Notes: generated by a model not told the origin, from the sequence alone. Counted from the stretch's first letter, positions 22,090-33,599 are shown. The stretch: 64,000 nt of DNA from Desmodus rotundus (GCF_022682495.2 NC_071398.1:29639426-29703425); one strand, 5' to 3'. A program made the numbers and translations.

Positions 22090-22940
22090 TGACAAATGTC
22101 ACCTCCATTACAGAAGAAGGTATACTTAGAGGTTCAGATTTTAAGAACTGATTAAAAGAACAGATTTCTGTGGTAACCATACTTTAGTCAATATTTTTAT
22201 ATGTTTGTAGATAACGTGTGATGCTGGTTGATTGGCAAATGCATTTCATTCATTTAGTCCCCGCTGCTAGCCAGAGAATGGAGCCATCCCTTTTCACAGT
22301 GGCTCACCAAGGATACTGAGCCTTAACACGCTTATCAGTTGCCACATCCAAAATAGAACCTTTCTACTTCCTATTTCCTCCTTCCTGCTTCCTGCTCCCT
22401 AGTTCCATAAACCATTCCCTTGAAAGGTGCTAAAAATGGAAAGGACAAGATGAAAGAGTTACTCAAAAGATTTATACCAGCTTGTAAAATTCTTCTCAGT
22501 GCCCCGCCAACTAAATTGTCAGTTCTGCTTTAACTGAGACTTTTACTGGGTAGTCAATCTGAATTTTGTCTATAATTCCATTAAAACCTACTAGGCCAAC
22601 TGTTTGTGGTTTGGTTGTTCTGGATGACTTGACAAATTAGTATAGTAAATTTCGGGTGTCTTAAGTACTAAATGAGGTCATTTGTTTAATGAGCCAATCC
22701 ACTGCCCAGAGTTTGACCCCAACCCACTAGGGTGAGTTCACATGGAGTTCCAAGGTGGAGGCCTGTGGTCCCTCATTTGTCTTAAGTTTCCAGAGAAACT
22801 GCTCTAAAGTTAGGGCTGGACATGGAATTCCATCCTCAACGTTGATTTGTTCGTGACAATTAGCAAAGTAAATTCTTTTGCTTCAGTTTCTCTCCTTCTC
22901 ATTTTCCTCCTCTAGTATCATCATTGCTGCCAGTATCATC
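22090..22940. other. unique sequence, nothing recognised
   Basis: AT-rich, no recognised repeats or exon structure. Confidence 0.4.
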
Positions 22941-22947
22941 ACCAGCT

Positions 22948-23002
22948 TCCTCCTCCTCCTCCTCCTCATCACCACCACCACCACCACCACCACCACCACC
23001 AT
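22948..23002. repeat. (TCC)n-(ACC)n compound microsatellite
   Basis: Six TCC units run into about nine ACC units. Confidence 0.95.
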
Positions 23003-23014
23003 CTTCACCCAACC

Positions 23015-23175
23015 CCTATGGAGCACTTACTAGAAGTTACTCCATCTGCTCAGTGCTTTTCTTGCTTTATCCCTTCTGGCCCTCATAATGAAGTAATGCC
23101 ACCATTAACCTTATTTTCCAAGTAAGAAAATAAATCTTAAAAATGCTAATTTTCCCAAGGGCACATTCAGTCACT
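23015..23175 (-). repeat. MIR SINE relic, antisense
   Basis: 'Tggagcacttactagaagtt', 'ctggccctcataatgaagta' and 'attttcccaagggcacattc' follow antisense MIR. Confidence 0.65.
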
Positions 23176-23184
23176 CACACTCAC

Positions 23185-23345
23185 ACATTCATTTATTAAC
23201 TCTTTCAACAAATATTTATTAGCATCCACTAGGTGCCAGGCACCAGGGATTTAGAGCTGATTAAACCACAGTTATCACTTTCAAGAAATTCACCATTCAG
23301 TTGAATAGAATAATGCATATTAATAAGTATAATATAGTTCTATAG
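23185..23345 (-). repeat. L2 LINE 3' end, antisense
   Basis: 'Ttcaacaaatatttattagc' and 'ccactaggtgccaggcacca' are the antisense L2 3' terminus, followed by diverged sequence. Confidence 0.8.
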
Positions 23346-23487
23346 TTACTATAATTCAGGCAGACCAAGACTACACCTGGGGCACAAAGGAATAAGTAAC
23401 CAACTTTGTCTCTAAAACATTCCCTGAATTATGTATACGAATTCCAGCCTTTTCAATGATATCCATTCACTAAAATGACATTCACTC

Positions 23488-23511
23488 ACAAGTTCATGTG
23501 TGTGAACTTGT
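23488..23511. other. perfect 9-bp stem inverted repeat
   Basis: 'Acaagttca' (23488-23496) and 'tgaacttgt' (23503-23511) are exact complements around a 6-base TG loop. Confidence 0.8.
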
Positions 23512-23659
23512 TACCATCTGGTAATCAGAAACTCTCTTAGCTGGTTCTTCTGTGTGCAAATAGTACAAAGGGATTGCCATTCATAGTCATGACTCCAAAG
23601 AATGACCAAATTCCTAGCTGCACTGAGTTGGTCACCACTCCTTTCTGGGAGGAAAGACT

Positions 23660-23795
23660 GGGTGGCTAATAGAGAAAACCATGGGTTCCTTGAGAGCATG
23701 GGCTGTGTCGTTTTTGCTCATGACCCACAGTGCTAAACAGAATATAAAGCATAATAGAGCCTCACCAGATGTTTGGTGACTTGATAAGCTTTGAT
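23660..23795 (+). repeat. L2 LINE 3' relic, sense
   Basis: 'Gttccttgagagcatgggct' and 'gtgctaaacagaatataaag' follow the sense L2 3' terminus. Confidence 0.6.
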
Positions 23796-24720
23796 TTGGT
23801 TGAGTTCTTTGAGAATCAGTTATCCATACAGGTTCTATGTAGTGCACTTTCTATTAGCAAGAGCATTCATATTGTCAAATAATACTTTTCCAGCCCAAAT
23901 GGAATGACATGAGATCGGTGTAGACTCTCCAATAGTGACCATCTTTGCTCAAGAAACAATATTAGGTTTAGATCTGCTTAGAATTTTAACTTAGTATGCA
24001 CACATGCACGTGCAAGGGCCAGAGAGAGGGAGAGAGAGACTCTGCAGGCAACCTTCTCCTTATTACCTTATCCAATCCCCTCCTGCCCCCCATCACTTGA
24101 TAGCTTTTCATTTCTTATCTGACTTTCTAAACAGTTAAGACTGATCATTCCAAGGCTGGCAACACTCAGTCCATAACCCACCCTTCTCAATGGCATTAGT
24201 TTGCTTTATTATTTTACAAAGGGGTCCTGAGAGAGCCAGCTGGGAAGAGGGACTTCTGGGAGATGGTAAGCTCAGTTCCTTTCCAAAGGCTCTCACTGCA
24301 CACTTGTATGACAACTGCAGTGTGGATGTCAAAGTGACAGCTTCGTACCCCGCGCCAGGTGGAAGTTCACTTTTCTGACCTCTGCCTAAATATACACCAA
24401 CAGGGTCAGAGACACAATGGCAAGAACCATTGAACAATTGTCTCACATACTTAGATTGTGAGTGGTAACAATGCCAATGAAATTGTTAGTTTAAATTTTT
24501 TGTATTTGGTGCAAGTATATAAAATCTCAAATCTTACACACAGGGAGAGAGAGAGATTCACACACATGCACATGCATTGATGTGGATCTTGGAAATAATG
24601 CATGAAGGTAGAAATACACTCACGAACCAAGAGCAGCCTGAAGAACACTCTAAAGTTGTCTAACTTATGCATCAATGCCACCGTTCTGCCTCCCACCCCA
24701 GTCTTTACTGATACACTCCT
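23796..24720. other. unique sequence, nothing recognised
   Basis: Includes a short GAGA-rich stretch near 24020-24040 and an AT-rich stretch near 24480-24520. No genes recognised. Confidence 0.4.
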
Positions 24721-24724
24721 TCCC

Positions 24725-24798
24725 AAACTCCCGGCATGTGCCAATCACCCCAACTAGGCTACAGGTTCGTTGAGGGCAGTGCCCATGCTTGGTCCTTA
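24725..24798 (+). repeat. L2 LINE fragment, sense
   Basis: 'Ctaggctacaggttcgttga' with 'gggcagtgcccatgcttgg' is the L2 'gtaagctccttgagggcag' block. Confidence 0.6.
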
Positions 24799-25330
24799 TT
24801 TTTAATTGTAGTACTCTAAATACATAGTAAAGTGCACAACTATGCACTGACTGTAGCCTAATGAATTTTTACATATGTATATCCTGATGTAGCCACTACC
24901 CAGATCAAGATTTGGTATATTTCCTGTACCCCAGAGGCTCTCTGTGCCTCTTCCTAATCAACAATTCCCAAGGCTCACCACTATCCCAACCTCTATCACC
25001 ATAGATTAGTGTTGCCTGCCCTTGAACTTCCTGTAAAAGGAATCCCACAGTGTGTATTCATATGATATCACTCTCTCCACCCATCATCAACTTGCAAAAT
25101 TCACTCACGTTGCACATAGCAGAGTTCTATTCTTTTTATTGCTGTGAATATAATCTGTTATATGAATATACTTCAACTCATTTATCCATTCCATATTTGA
25201 TGCACATTTGGTATTTTATAGTTTGGGGTTATCATGAATAAAACTGCTAAGATCATTCTTGTCCTACATATGTCTTTGGTGGACATAGAGATTCATTCTC
25301 TCAGATGCATATGTTGGGTCATGGGATAGG
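24799..25330 (-). mobile_element. L1 3' region fragment, antisense
   Basis: 'Gtaaagtgcacaactatgca', 'gtagccactacccagatcaa', 'cctgtaaaaggaatcccaca', 'tcatttatccattccatatt' and 'atcatgaataaaactgcta' are antisense L1 landmarks in order. All frames are closed. Confidence 0.85.
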
Positions 25331-25655
25331 TGACTGTTTACCTCAGTTTTCCGAAGTGTACGATGATCATGCTGTTTATAATAGTTCATCAAATGCTGCT
25401 TTTAATCCCTTAGCCCCATGGCTTTAGAGCTAGTGTCTTCTTTCTTTACAACTTCTCTTTACTGCATGTTTGTCAACATTTTCCAGGCCTCCCAGGCAAC
25501 ATCTCTCTGAAACCTTCCTCCTCTGCTAGCTGCCCCCTGAACTGAGCTGAGCATAGTGGCTCAGAGGACTGGTCTGCTCTTGTGGCTTCGTCCTTCATGC
25601 CTGCATAATATTTCTTTATCAGATGCCTCATTTCTCCAACCCTTGCCCCTTCACA
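25331..25655. other. unique sequence, nothing recognised
   Basis: No recognised repeats or exon structure. Confidence 0.4.
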
Positions 25656-25659
25656 CAAT

Positions 25660-25800
25660 GGCAGCAGGGATCTTGTTTCCTACCTTCGAAGGCTGTTTTA
25701 AGGATAAAATGAGGTAATGCCTGAAAAGTACCTGCTGCGCAGTAAATGCTTGAGACAAGTTCGCTCTGATTACCATCATTGTTGTAAATGCCAATAAAGA
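25660..25800 (+). repeat. MIR SINE 3' half, sense
   Basis: 'Aaggataaaatgaggtaatg' and 'cctgctgcgcagtaaatgct' match the MIR core-to-3' order. Confidence 0.7.
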
Positions 25801-26645
25801 AGCTGTTGGTCATATCAATCCTTACTCCCCTCCAGAATTCCTGGTGGCAGCTTCACTGAGCATTCTATTGTTATTATAGTTACTCTTATTCAGCCCAGTG
25901 GGGGTGCAGGGGAGTTAGTGAAAACACTTCTCTCCTCTGCCTATGTTGGGACAGTCACATCTCTCTAAGAGCTCTGGTAGTCCTCACAAAGCCAAAGGGG
26001 AGAACTGGGGAGAAGACTATGCAAAGATGTCCCACCTCCTGGTGCCACCGGCTCGTCTCTCTCCTGACTTGGAGAGTACCTTTTGGCCCTCTTTGCTTTT
26101 TGGATTTGGTAGGGGAAGCCCCCTCTCCATCACCTCTTTTTCCCTCCTCTGAACAAAAACACCATTCTCCCTGCTGAACTCTGCCCTGATGCAGGGGGAG
26201 TCTGGCTTCCTTTGCCACACAGCCTGTCGGGTTTCGATTAGGCCAGGGAAACACCACAGGAAATGAGTCAAGGAAAGGAAGGCTGTGATTTTTTTTTTAA
26301 TTTCAAATACCAGATTTTTTTTTTTTAAATGACAGTGTCCCAGCCGTGCCAGGTCAAGGAGGAATGTGAAAAATGTGCAACTTGAAACGTGCGAGGAACA
26401 GCCGGATCCTCCAATTGTTTCTAATAAAAACCCAAGGGAAGCTCTTGGTTGTCCCTTGGGAAGATGGGGCTCATCTTCCCTGACAACGTGGACTCCAGGA
26501 CTCTGTCTGAGGTCTGTGCAGGAATTGGTCAGGTTCAGATGACCACGGATGGCCTGTCCTTGGGCTTCTTAAACCTTCTCCTAGCCTGGCCATGTAGGAA
26601 CTATATAGACCTGAACACCTTCCCTAAACTTGTTAATTCCCAGGC
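25801..26645. other. unique sequence with T-rich runs
   Basis: Two T runs lie near 26288-26330. The adjacent 26330-26450 stretch lacks repeats and contains 'gaggaatgtg' (TEAD-like) and AT motifs. A regulatory role is only a possibility. Confidence 0.35.
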
Positions 26646-26649
26646 TCCA

Positions 26650-26740
26650 AAGGGTTGTCATGATGATTTAACAGGCTAATCTTCACAAGCCTCAGTTTCC
26701 TCCTTTGCAGAAAGCATAATTTGAACTGAATACATAGGAC
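26650..26740 (+). repeat. MIR SINE fragment, sense
   Basis: 'Aagcctcagtttcctccttt' matches the MIR core. Both ends are lost. Confidence 0.55.
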
Positions 26741-26919
26741 ATTTGAAGCCTTCCATCTGCCCATGCCATCAGAACTGCCTGCAAGCAGGGGTGGTGAGAA
26801 TGTGACTAGGGCCTTGGGTGCCATGTTCCACTTCTGTGCTATGACCCCTTAGGAAAGGTTTGGCACTTTCCTGGGCTTCCTTTTCTTTTTCAGCAAAGCA
26901 GGAGTCGCAATTGTTACAC

Positions 26920-27072
26920 CTATTCTGTTCCAGCCACTCTCAGTGTCTGACATGTAGTAACTCAGCCCGCTCTACCGAGGTGGGTTCTGTATTATTAGTC
27001 CCGGGTCACAGATGAGGAGACTGAGGCAGGGAGGTTAAGTAGCTTGCCTTAGGTCATATAGCTATTATGTGG
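26920..27072 (-). repeat. MIR SINE, antisense, left part (split)
   Basis: 'Tcacagatgaggagactgag' and 'ggttaagtagcttgccttag' are antisense MIR core. The match stops at 27072 where an LTR is inserted and resumes at 27544. Confidence 0.85.
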
Positions 27073-27543
27073 TTGTACCAGTCAGGATCCATCCATAGAA
27101 ACAGAACCAGTGAGAAGTAGATAAGAGATGGTTTTCAAGGAATTGGCTTAGTTTAGTGAGGGTGGGAGATGGACATCAAGAGCTGTAACTCCGGACTGGC
27201 TTAGTTAGTCAGGGAGGGGCTGGCCAGGCAGGTCCCGAATCCACAGAGCAGGCCCCCAGGAAGGGCAGCGGCACCTCTCAGGCCTGGGCTGGAGCCGCTG
27301 TCCACAGGCAGGGTTTCTTCTTCTCCCGGGAAGCCTCACCTCTGCTCTCTAGGCCTTCCAGTGACTGACTCAGGCCCACACAGATAATCTAGGTTACTCT
27401 AGAACCATCTCCCTTCTTGAAGGTCAGCTGATCATGGACTTTAATCACATCTGCAAAATACCTTTCAAGCAACACCTAGATGAGTGATTGAATAGCTGGG
27501 CACTGTAGCCTCACCAAACTGATACACAAAAGTGACCATCACA
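27073..27543. mobile_element. solo LTR inserted in a MIR
   Basis: About 470 bp with TG...CA ends (27074 and 27543), flanked by the duplicated 4-mer 'gtgg' (27069-27072, 27544-27547). Its start ('gtcaggatccatccatagaa', 'acagaaccagtgag') and end ('aaagtgaccatcaca') resemble a widespread mammalian LTR family whose name I cannot fix. No internal retroviral sequence is present. Confidence 0.75.
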
Positions 27544-27610
27544 GTGGCCAAGGCAGGATTCAAATCTGGGCAGTCTGGCTCCAGAGTCCACACTCTGGTA
27601 TTGTTATTAT
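27544..27610 (-). repeat. MIR SINE, antisense, right part (split)
   Basis: 'Gtggccaaggcaggattcaa' and 'gcagtctggctccagagtcc' complete the tRNA-related end of the MIR interrupted at 27072. Confidence 0.85.
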
Positions 27611-27644
27611 TGCTACTATAATTACTATAACTCTTCCTACTATT

Positions 27645-28415
27645 ATAAAAGTAATAGACTTTGTGTTTTAGACCAGGTTTTGGTTTATAGAAAGCTTAAG
27701 CAAGAAAGCTCAGGGTTCCCATCTATCCCCCTCTCACCTCTATACACAGAGTCCCTATATTAACATCCCGTGCTGTACTTGTTACAACTGGTGAGTCTAC
27801 TCTGACTCTAAGTCCACAGTTCACGTGAAGGCTCACTCTCAGTGCTGTACGTTTTATGGGTCTGAACACACGTGTAGTGATGTGTACCCACCATTCTGGT
27901 GTCATGCAGAGTAGTTTCACTGCCCTACAAACCTTCTGTTCTCTACCTGGTCGTCCCTCCTTGTCCCCAGCCCCTGGCAACCATTATCTTTTTACTGTCT
28001 CCGTAGATTTAAGCCTTTTTCTAGAATGTCATAGAGTTGGAATCATACAATATGCAATCTTTTCAGACTGACTTTTTCATTTATTAATATGCATTTAAAC
28101 TTCCTCCATGTCTTCTCATGGCTGATAGCTCATTTCTTTTTAATGCTGAATAACTTTCAATGGTATGGCTGTATCACAGTTTATTTATCCATTTACCCCC
28201 TGAAGGACATCTTGGTTACTTCCAAGTTTTGGCAATTATGAATAAAGCTGCTATAAACATTTGGGTGCAGACCCAATTTTCCAAATCTTTTGCGTAAATA
28301 CCAAGGGGCATCACTGTTAGATCATATAGCCAGAGTCTATTTAGCTTTGTTAAGAAACCACAAAACTGTCTTTCAAAGTGGCTGTACCATTTTGCATTCC
28401 CACTGTTACACTATT
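27645..28415 (-). mobile_element. L1 3' region fragment, antisense
   Basis: A 770-bp antisense L1 piece with 'cagcccctggcaaccattat', 'gttggaatcatacaatatgc', 'ggcaattatgaataaagctg' and 'ttcaaagtggctgtaccatt' in order. It covers the end of ORF2 and the 3' UTR start. Frames are closed. Confidence 0.9.
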
Positions 28416-29080
28416 GATAATATCTCCCTCTAGGAAGTATGTAGAATGAGGGCAAGAATACAGGTGGTGCTCAGTGAAGGTGATTTATGATCCTTCCTCC
28501 ATGCCATAGGTGTCCCTGTATACAGGCTCTGTGCTGGGGGAGGCAGCAGGGCGAAGTCAGCCCCACTCCAATCCCTGTTTTCTGCTGGGTTGCACAGGCT
28601 TGGTGAGGAGCTCTCCACTGAAACAGTGCCCGGTGCCTCTCTGCAGCCATCTCAGCATACCCGCTCTCAGTTTTAGCTTGGTTCATGGCCAGTTCAGCGA
28701 TTTGAACTTCTGCAGGCATCCATGTCCTGCTGGTCTCCCAATGGGGAGGCTAGAGGGGGTGCTGAGGATGAAATCATGCTGATCTGGCCTGGGCAAATGT
28801 TTCTTATTTCTCATTTGCAAATAAAAATACTCAGCCATCCAAGGCCAACAAACAGTGCTTTTTCCCCAGCTGCTCGAATGGGCTGGTCCCTCCCTGCTAC
28901 ATGCCGCAGCCGTGGTGTAAGCCCCTTGGGACACAGGAGCACCTGCAAATACTAGGATGGGGGCAGCTATGTCCAGGGAAGTCCTACATCTGCACTCAGC
29001 ATCACTTAGCACTTAGGACCCAGGAGTTATGTTCCAGTTGCATCTGGGCAGGGGGAGAGGAGACTTACAAAAGAGCAGCA
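28416..29080. other. unique sequence, nothing recognised
   Basis: No recognised repeats or exon structure. Confidence 0.4.
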
Positions 29081-29084
29081 GTGA

Positions 29085-29325
29085 CAGTGTCATCGTCATT
29101 GGGGTGAACGTCTACTGAGAACTTCCTGCACACCTCAATAAGTCTTGTGTGATGCTCCAAGCCACTCCGAGACTGGGGTGTTGTGAGCATCTCCCCATTT
29201 AACAGACACCAAACCTGAGGTTCAGAGGAGCTGCCTAAGTTGCCTGCGATCACTCAGCTGTTGAGGTCCAACATGGGGATTCAGACCCAGGTTCCTTTGA
29301 CTCCAGGGCTCATAACACCCTGGAG
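29085..29325 (-). repeat. MIR SINE, antisense, nearly full length
   Basis: 'Acttcctgcacacctcaata', 'ccatttaacagacaccaaac', 'gcgatcactcagctgttgag' and 'gggattcagacccaggttcc' match in order. Confidence 0.85.
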
Positions 29326-30118
29326 TCTGTGAACAACTAGTGAATGCCTACTGCATACTGGGTACAGTTATATCTCAACTCTCATTTGAGACTTGAAACT
29401 CAGTGAGGTGCATGTCATTAAGCCAATGGATAGATGCGACAAATGAGGCCAATACTCTTGAGGAAGATCTGATTGCTAGTAGGCCCCAACTATCCCAAGC
29501 TGGACGTGAGTTTCGCATCAGCTGGATTCCTGCCTCAGCCCTGCCCAGACTGTGGCGAGTGAGTAGCTTAGCCAACAAGCAAGGCTGGTGTCGCAAAGTG
29601 CCTTCTTCACAGGCTTCCGGAAACAGTCAGCCCAGGGCCCAGACACAGAGGGCTGTCCGGAATACTGGCACCTTTATTATTACTCTCTGCCCTCTCCATT
29701 CTGGTGGTGGAGAGAGGCTAGGGTCACCCTCTGGCAGGACTCTTCTCAATGGGAAGCAAGCTTCAGGGGCAGCTTCAGTGACACCCACCCATGAGAATCC
29801 CTTTCACCAGCCTCCTCTGAACGTCATGCATCTGTCATCTTCTTGATCCCCATGCCACTGAAAGAGGAGCCACCATGTAAAAATATCACATACTCTCACT
29901 TGGGACCACAAAAGCCCTTCTGAATTCTTCACCGAGGATAGACACACCACATACCCCATAGCTTCCAACTTCCTGATGGGTTCCATTTATTGTAATCATG
30001 GCTTAACTTCTCAACTAATCACTAAAGAGTTAGCCCAGGGTCCTGGTCATGGCCCGGAGGCCCTCTCCCCACCTCACTGGACAGCAACTCGCTGGCAGCC
30101 TCTGGGAGGCACTGACCT
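29326..30118. other. unique sequence, nothing recognised
   Basis: Possible MIR scrap near 29340-29400; otherwise unplaced. Confidence 0.4.
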
Positions 30119-30119
30119 C

Positions 30120-30680
30120 TTTTTTAAGAGGTTCCAAATGGTCCCCAAATCGTGTCTTTCTTCCTTGAGATGTAGGCAATTTGGGTGTCATGAGGGCCTT
30201 TGTAGAGATGTCAATGGATTATTTCACGAGAAGAAACCCCCTCTTTACACCCCGACGTGGTTTCTGCTATGAAGATGAAAGGGCCGGGAGGCAGGTTGGA
30301 AAACAGATAATTCATGGGACTGTCAGAGTGCGATTTGAATTTCATTCACACCAGGCAGAGCTGGGGAGGGGGACATGGAGCCCGGGGGTCTTGCTCCAGG
30401 GGGAAGCGAGCTGAGCTCTCAAGTGCTGAAGTGATAATCCAGCCCGGGGGGCCCGGACAAAGCTGGACATTTTGTCCTCACTGTCAAAACGCCACAAGCT
30501 CAGGAGCAGATGGAGTGGTGTTGGCAGTCGTAAACCCCCCGCCCCACCAGGGACAAGCAGGTCAACAGAAGGGATTGGCGCCATGCACGTCATAAAAGCG
30601 CTGCAGGCCTGTCATGTTCCGATAAATCTTGATTTTGTAACAGAATAGCGCTGTGGTTCCCAGCCTTGGGTTTCACAGGT
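30120..30680. promoter_or_regulatory. repeat-free block resembling a developmental enhancer/CNE
   Basis: About 560 bp with no repeat landmarks and more CpG than its surroundings. It contains TAATCC (30435-30440, bicoid/OTX/PITX-type core), 'cataaa' (30591-30596, posterior HOX/CDX-type core) and 'cagataattcat' near 30304. Open frames on both strands are not protein-like. The regulatory call is inferred. Confidence 0.3.
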
Positions 30681-32080
30681 GAGCCATGGACTGATGGATG
30701 GTTTGGGAGCTGGGAGGAGGAGAGGACAGAGGAAACCTTACCCGCCAGCCCCCACCCCCTCTGACTCTCCAGCGCCAGGCAGGAAATCCAGCCTGCAAGA
30801 GGATATATGAGGCATTTGTTACCTCTCCCAGATCCACAGTGGAATGCTGGGAGGCAACCAGGCTCCATCCCCATCTCTTGGCCCTGGCAAACAGCATTAA
30901 ACTATAGGAGCTTAATAAATGCTGGTGTTGTCCTCTTTCAGTTAGGTGCCAGGGCTCAACCACCCTATAAAGAGGGTGGAAGGTAGGTCCCCATCCTGTC
31001 CATGCAGGCTCTGCCACCTGCCCTACCCTGCATATTACCCCCAAAGGAAGACACCCCTTTTTAGAATCCATCTGTTCAGAGGTGGCGCTGTGGAGACATT
31101 GGCCCACTGAAAGGAGCTGCCATTTGTATGTCCCAAAAGGTGCTGTCTTGCCTGCAAGAACCTTGTTAAATGTCCACTCTGAACACTTTAAAATAAAGGA
31201 TAGGACTCTGGAGCTCTGAGGTCTTCTGAGGCTGGCAGGTGACATGAGTAAGTGAGTGGACAGGCCAGGTGGGAGAAGATGAATAGAGAGGGACCCATGA
31301 CCTCAAGTTAGGGAGAAATGGGCATGTCATGGGGATGTGCTGGCTGAGAACATATGCTCCAGTGGCTGCTGTGAGGGACTTGGGCCTGGTGTGATCAGAT
31401 CTTCTGATATTTGGGAAGACAAAAATCTGGACTTTTAGGTCAGTTCTCCTGATTACTAAATATTACAAAGTCATTGGAATGCAAACTATGGGGCTGGACA
31501 ACATGTTAGAGGAAGAGGAAGCAAAGCCCTGACAGCCCATAGTCGCTCTGCATTAGGACTGCAAGGAGCACAGAAGAATGAATGTCCCTGCTACTGAGGA
31601 GCTGAAGGGCTATGGTTGACTTTCCTGTCCAGACTGGCAGGGTGTTGGTGGTGGAGGGAGGGCTTTGTGTCATTGCTATGTGGTGAGCTATGTTCGTAGC
31701 TCTTCGTCTCCCACTCAGATAGATATGTTGGAACATAAGGAAGTGAAGTGACTTGATTATAGGAATAACCTCAAACATATCTGGTTTAGAAAAACAGAAG
31801 TCAGTGATTCGTGAGCTGCTGAACTCTCTCAGCAGTGAAACATCTTACAGGCTTCTTGCATCTCAAGACGGCATTGCAAAGTCTCCACAGCTCAGAGCCT
31901 GGTCAGTGGAATCAACTGACTAGGTACCACCAAGGCAGGGTGTGTGTGGGGGGGGGGACCCCTCAACCAGCCAAGTAGTAGGGACAACCCTAGCCCCAAG
32001 CAGGACTCTGTCACCACTGCATCTGATCTCGGTGAGTCACTCTCGGCATCATTTCTCTTTTATGCTTCCCAAGCCTTTAA
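30681..32080. other. mostly unique sequence
   Basis: 'Ggagcttaataaatgctggt' near 30908 is a LINE/MIR 3' scrap. A 10-G run lies at 31948-31957. The 190-codon reverse frame at 30673-31245 has no supporting features. Confidence 0.45.
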
Positions 32081-32084
32081 AAAT

Positions 32085-32349
32085 AAAAAGTAAACACTAA
32101 GCTCCCTTGCCAGGTGGCTCAGTTGATTGCAGTATTGTCTTTACACCAAAAGGTTCTGGGTTCAATTCCCAGTCAGGGCACATACCTAGGTTGTGGGTTC
32201 AATCCCTGGTTGGGGCATGTATAGGAGGCAAGCAATCCATGTTTCTCTTTTACACATCAATGTTTCTCCCTCTCTGTCTTTCCCTTTCTCTCTCTCTAAA
32301 CGCAATAATAAAATACCCTTGAGTGAGAATTTTAAAAAAAAGTGAACAC
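32085..32349 (+). mobile_element. Ves SINE with 13-bp target duplication
   Basis: Body 32098-32336. The head 'ccttgccaggtggctcagtt' is followed by two related promoter-like blocks ('gggttcaattcccagtcagg' and 'gggttcaatccctggttggg'), then the CT-rich tail and A run. Duplications 32085-32097 and 32337-32349 differ at one base. The doubled B-box block marks a longer Ves subfamily than the copy at 8747-8942. Confidence 0.9.
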
Positions 32350-32564
32350 AAGGAAATCGATGGTCCTCTAATCCATCATGCCCTGGGGTTTGAAATGCCT
32401 TGGAATGCAATAGGCCAATAGGAAACGCAACATGATTATCTACTTTAGACACTGGGCAACCCTGGATCATGCGCCATGGTTACTGCTCAGACAAGATGCT
32501 AGAGAAGCTGTCCAGGTGGCCCCAGAGCATCATGGGAGCTATGGTAATGCTCTACAGCCTACCC

Positions 32565-32650
32565 CTCCCCATTGAATTGCATGCGTTAAATGGGGGTAAA
32601 CTGTACAGCATGTGAATTATACCGTAACAAAGCTGTTTTTTAAAAAACTC
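32565..32650 (+). mobile_element. L1 3' terminus, sense
   Basis: 'Gtaaactgtacagcatgtga' and 'attataccgtaacaaagctg' with a following A-run are an L1M 3' end, truncated to under 100 bp. Confidence 0.7.
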
Positions 32651-32694
32651 TTAAAGAACAGAATCCTGTTTTGTGACATGGGAGGCAGTGGAGG

Positions 32695-32920
32695 ACAGGA
32701 GAACACAGTGCTGGCCTGGAATTGCCTGTGTTCAAAATCCTAACTGTGCTACCTACTAATACAGGGCCTTATCCCTCCAGCCTCTGGGACCACTATTTCC
32801 TTGTGTGGAAAAGGTTGATGGCTATATGTCCCTCAAACAACTTTGAGACAACTAAATATAAGACATTGGAAATAACATGCTGGGCCCAGCACTCGGCTCA
32901 TTGTAAATTCTCAAGAAATC
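32695..32920 (+). repeat. MIR SINE, sense
   Basis: 'Tgtgttcaaaatcctaactg', 'tgctacctactaatacaggg' and 'cagcactcggctcattgtaa' match MIR in order. Confidence 0.7.
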
Positions 32921-33159
32921 ATAAGAAAATACACCAGAAGAAAGCACTTACCGTTGTCCCCAGCATAAAGTTGGACCAAATGTCCAAGCTAATCCAGCAG
33001 TTACTTCTGCACTGTGCTGAGCGAATCCATCAGCACCTGGCTTCGGGCGTGGAGGCAGGCTTCCTTCCTAGAGGGGCGGTGATGGGTGAGCGGAGGGCAC
33101 AGCCACTGCCCTCCGTTCAAGGCAGCTCTGAGGTCTATCCCAGAGATAAGTGCCGGCCT
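32921..33159. other. unique sequence, open on both strands
   Basis: The + frame 32722-33246 (174 codons) begins in the MIR, so it is not a gene as such. A reverse pseudo-exon (32952-33067) is discussed among rejected items. Confidence 0.35.
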
Positions 33160-33425
33160 CGTCGCCCACGTCCTAATCAGCAGCCATATTTCTGGCTTGC
33201 AGGCTGCTGCTCCTGGCTGTCGGGAGGAATGAGTGCTGGAGGATGATTAATGAAAGAGAAGGAAATGTAATAATGCGTGGCCGGCCCGCCAAACAGCATA
33301 AATCTCTGGAGATTGCAGAAAGGATGGATTCCTCCCTTGCTGGGCCTTGAGAAAGGGCGTCCTCCAGGTTAAATGGCGTCTGAGAAACAACCAAGGACAT
33401 TAAATCAAAGGTCACCTGCACAGAC
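33160..33425. promoter_or_regulatory. repeat-free block, possible conserved noncoding element
   Basis: No repeat landmarks. It contains ATTAAT (33246-33251), 'gtaataatgcg' and 'gacattaaatcaaag', with scattered CpGs. This is compositionally like vertebrate noncoding elements; inference only. Confidence 0.27.
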
Positions 33426-33599
33426 GGGAACTTGAGTTACACAGGAACCCGGTGGCTGAGGGAAATCACCATCCACGAGCCTGAACCGAGGCGTGAACGC
33501 GGCCTGTGTTAGTGACCTGCATCGGTGACACACTGGGAAAGAGGTCTGGCTGCAGTCGGGGCAGTGGATGAAGACCACCGAGCATGGGCTGAGGTTCAA

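Noticed and set aside
27645..28415. Possible L1 ORF2 protein
   Set aside because: Antisense fragment with frame breaks throughout; no reverse transcriptase or endonuclease motif survives.
30673..31245. 190-codon reverse frame
   Set aside because: No domain, no codon-like pattern, no splice-bounded exon; it crosses a LINE/MIR scrap.
32952..33067. Possible reverse exon, 116 bp, open frame
   Set aside because: Weak acceptor and a proline/glycine-rich peptide. It lies in possibly conserved noncoding DNA and is open on both strands.
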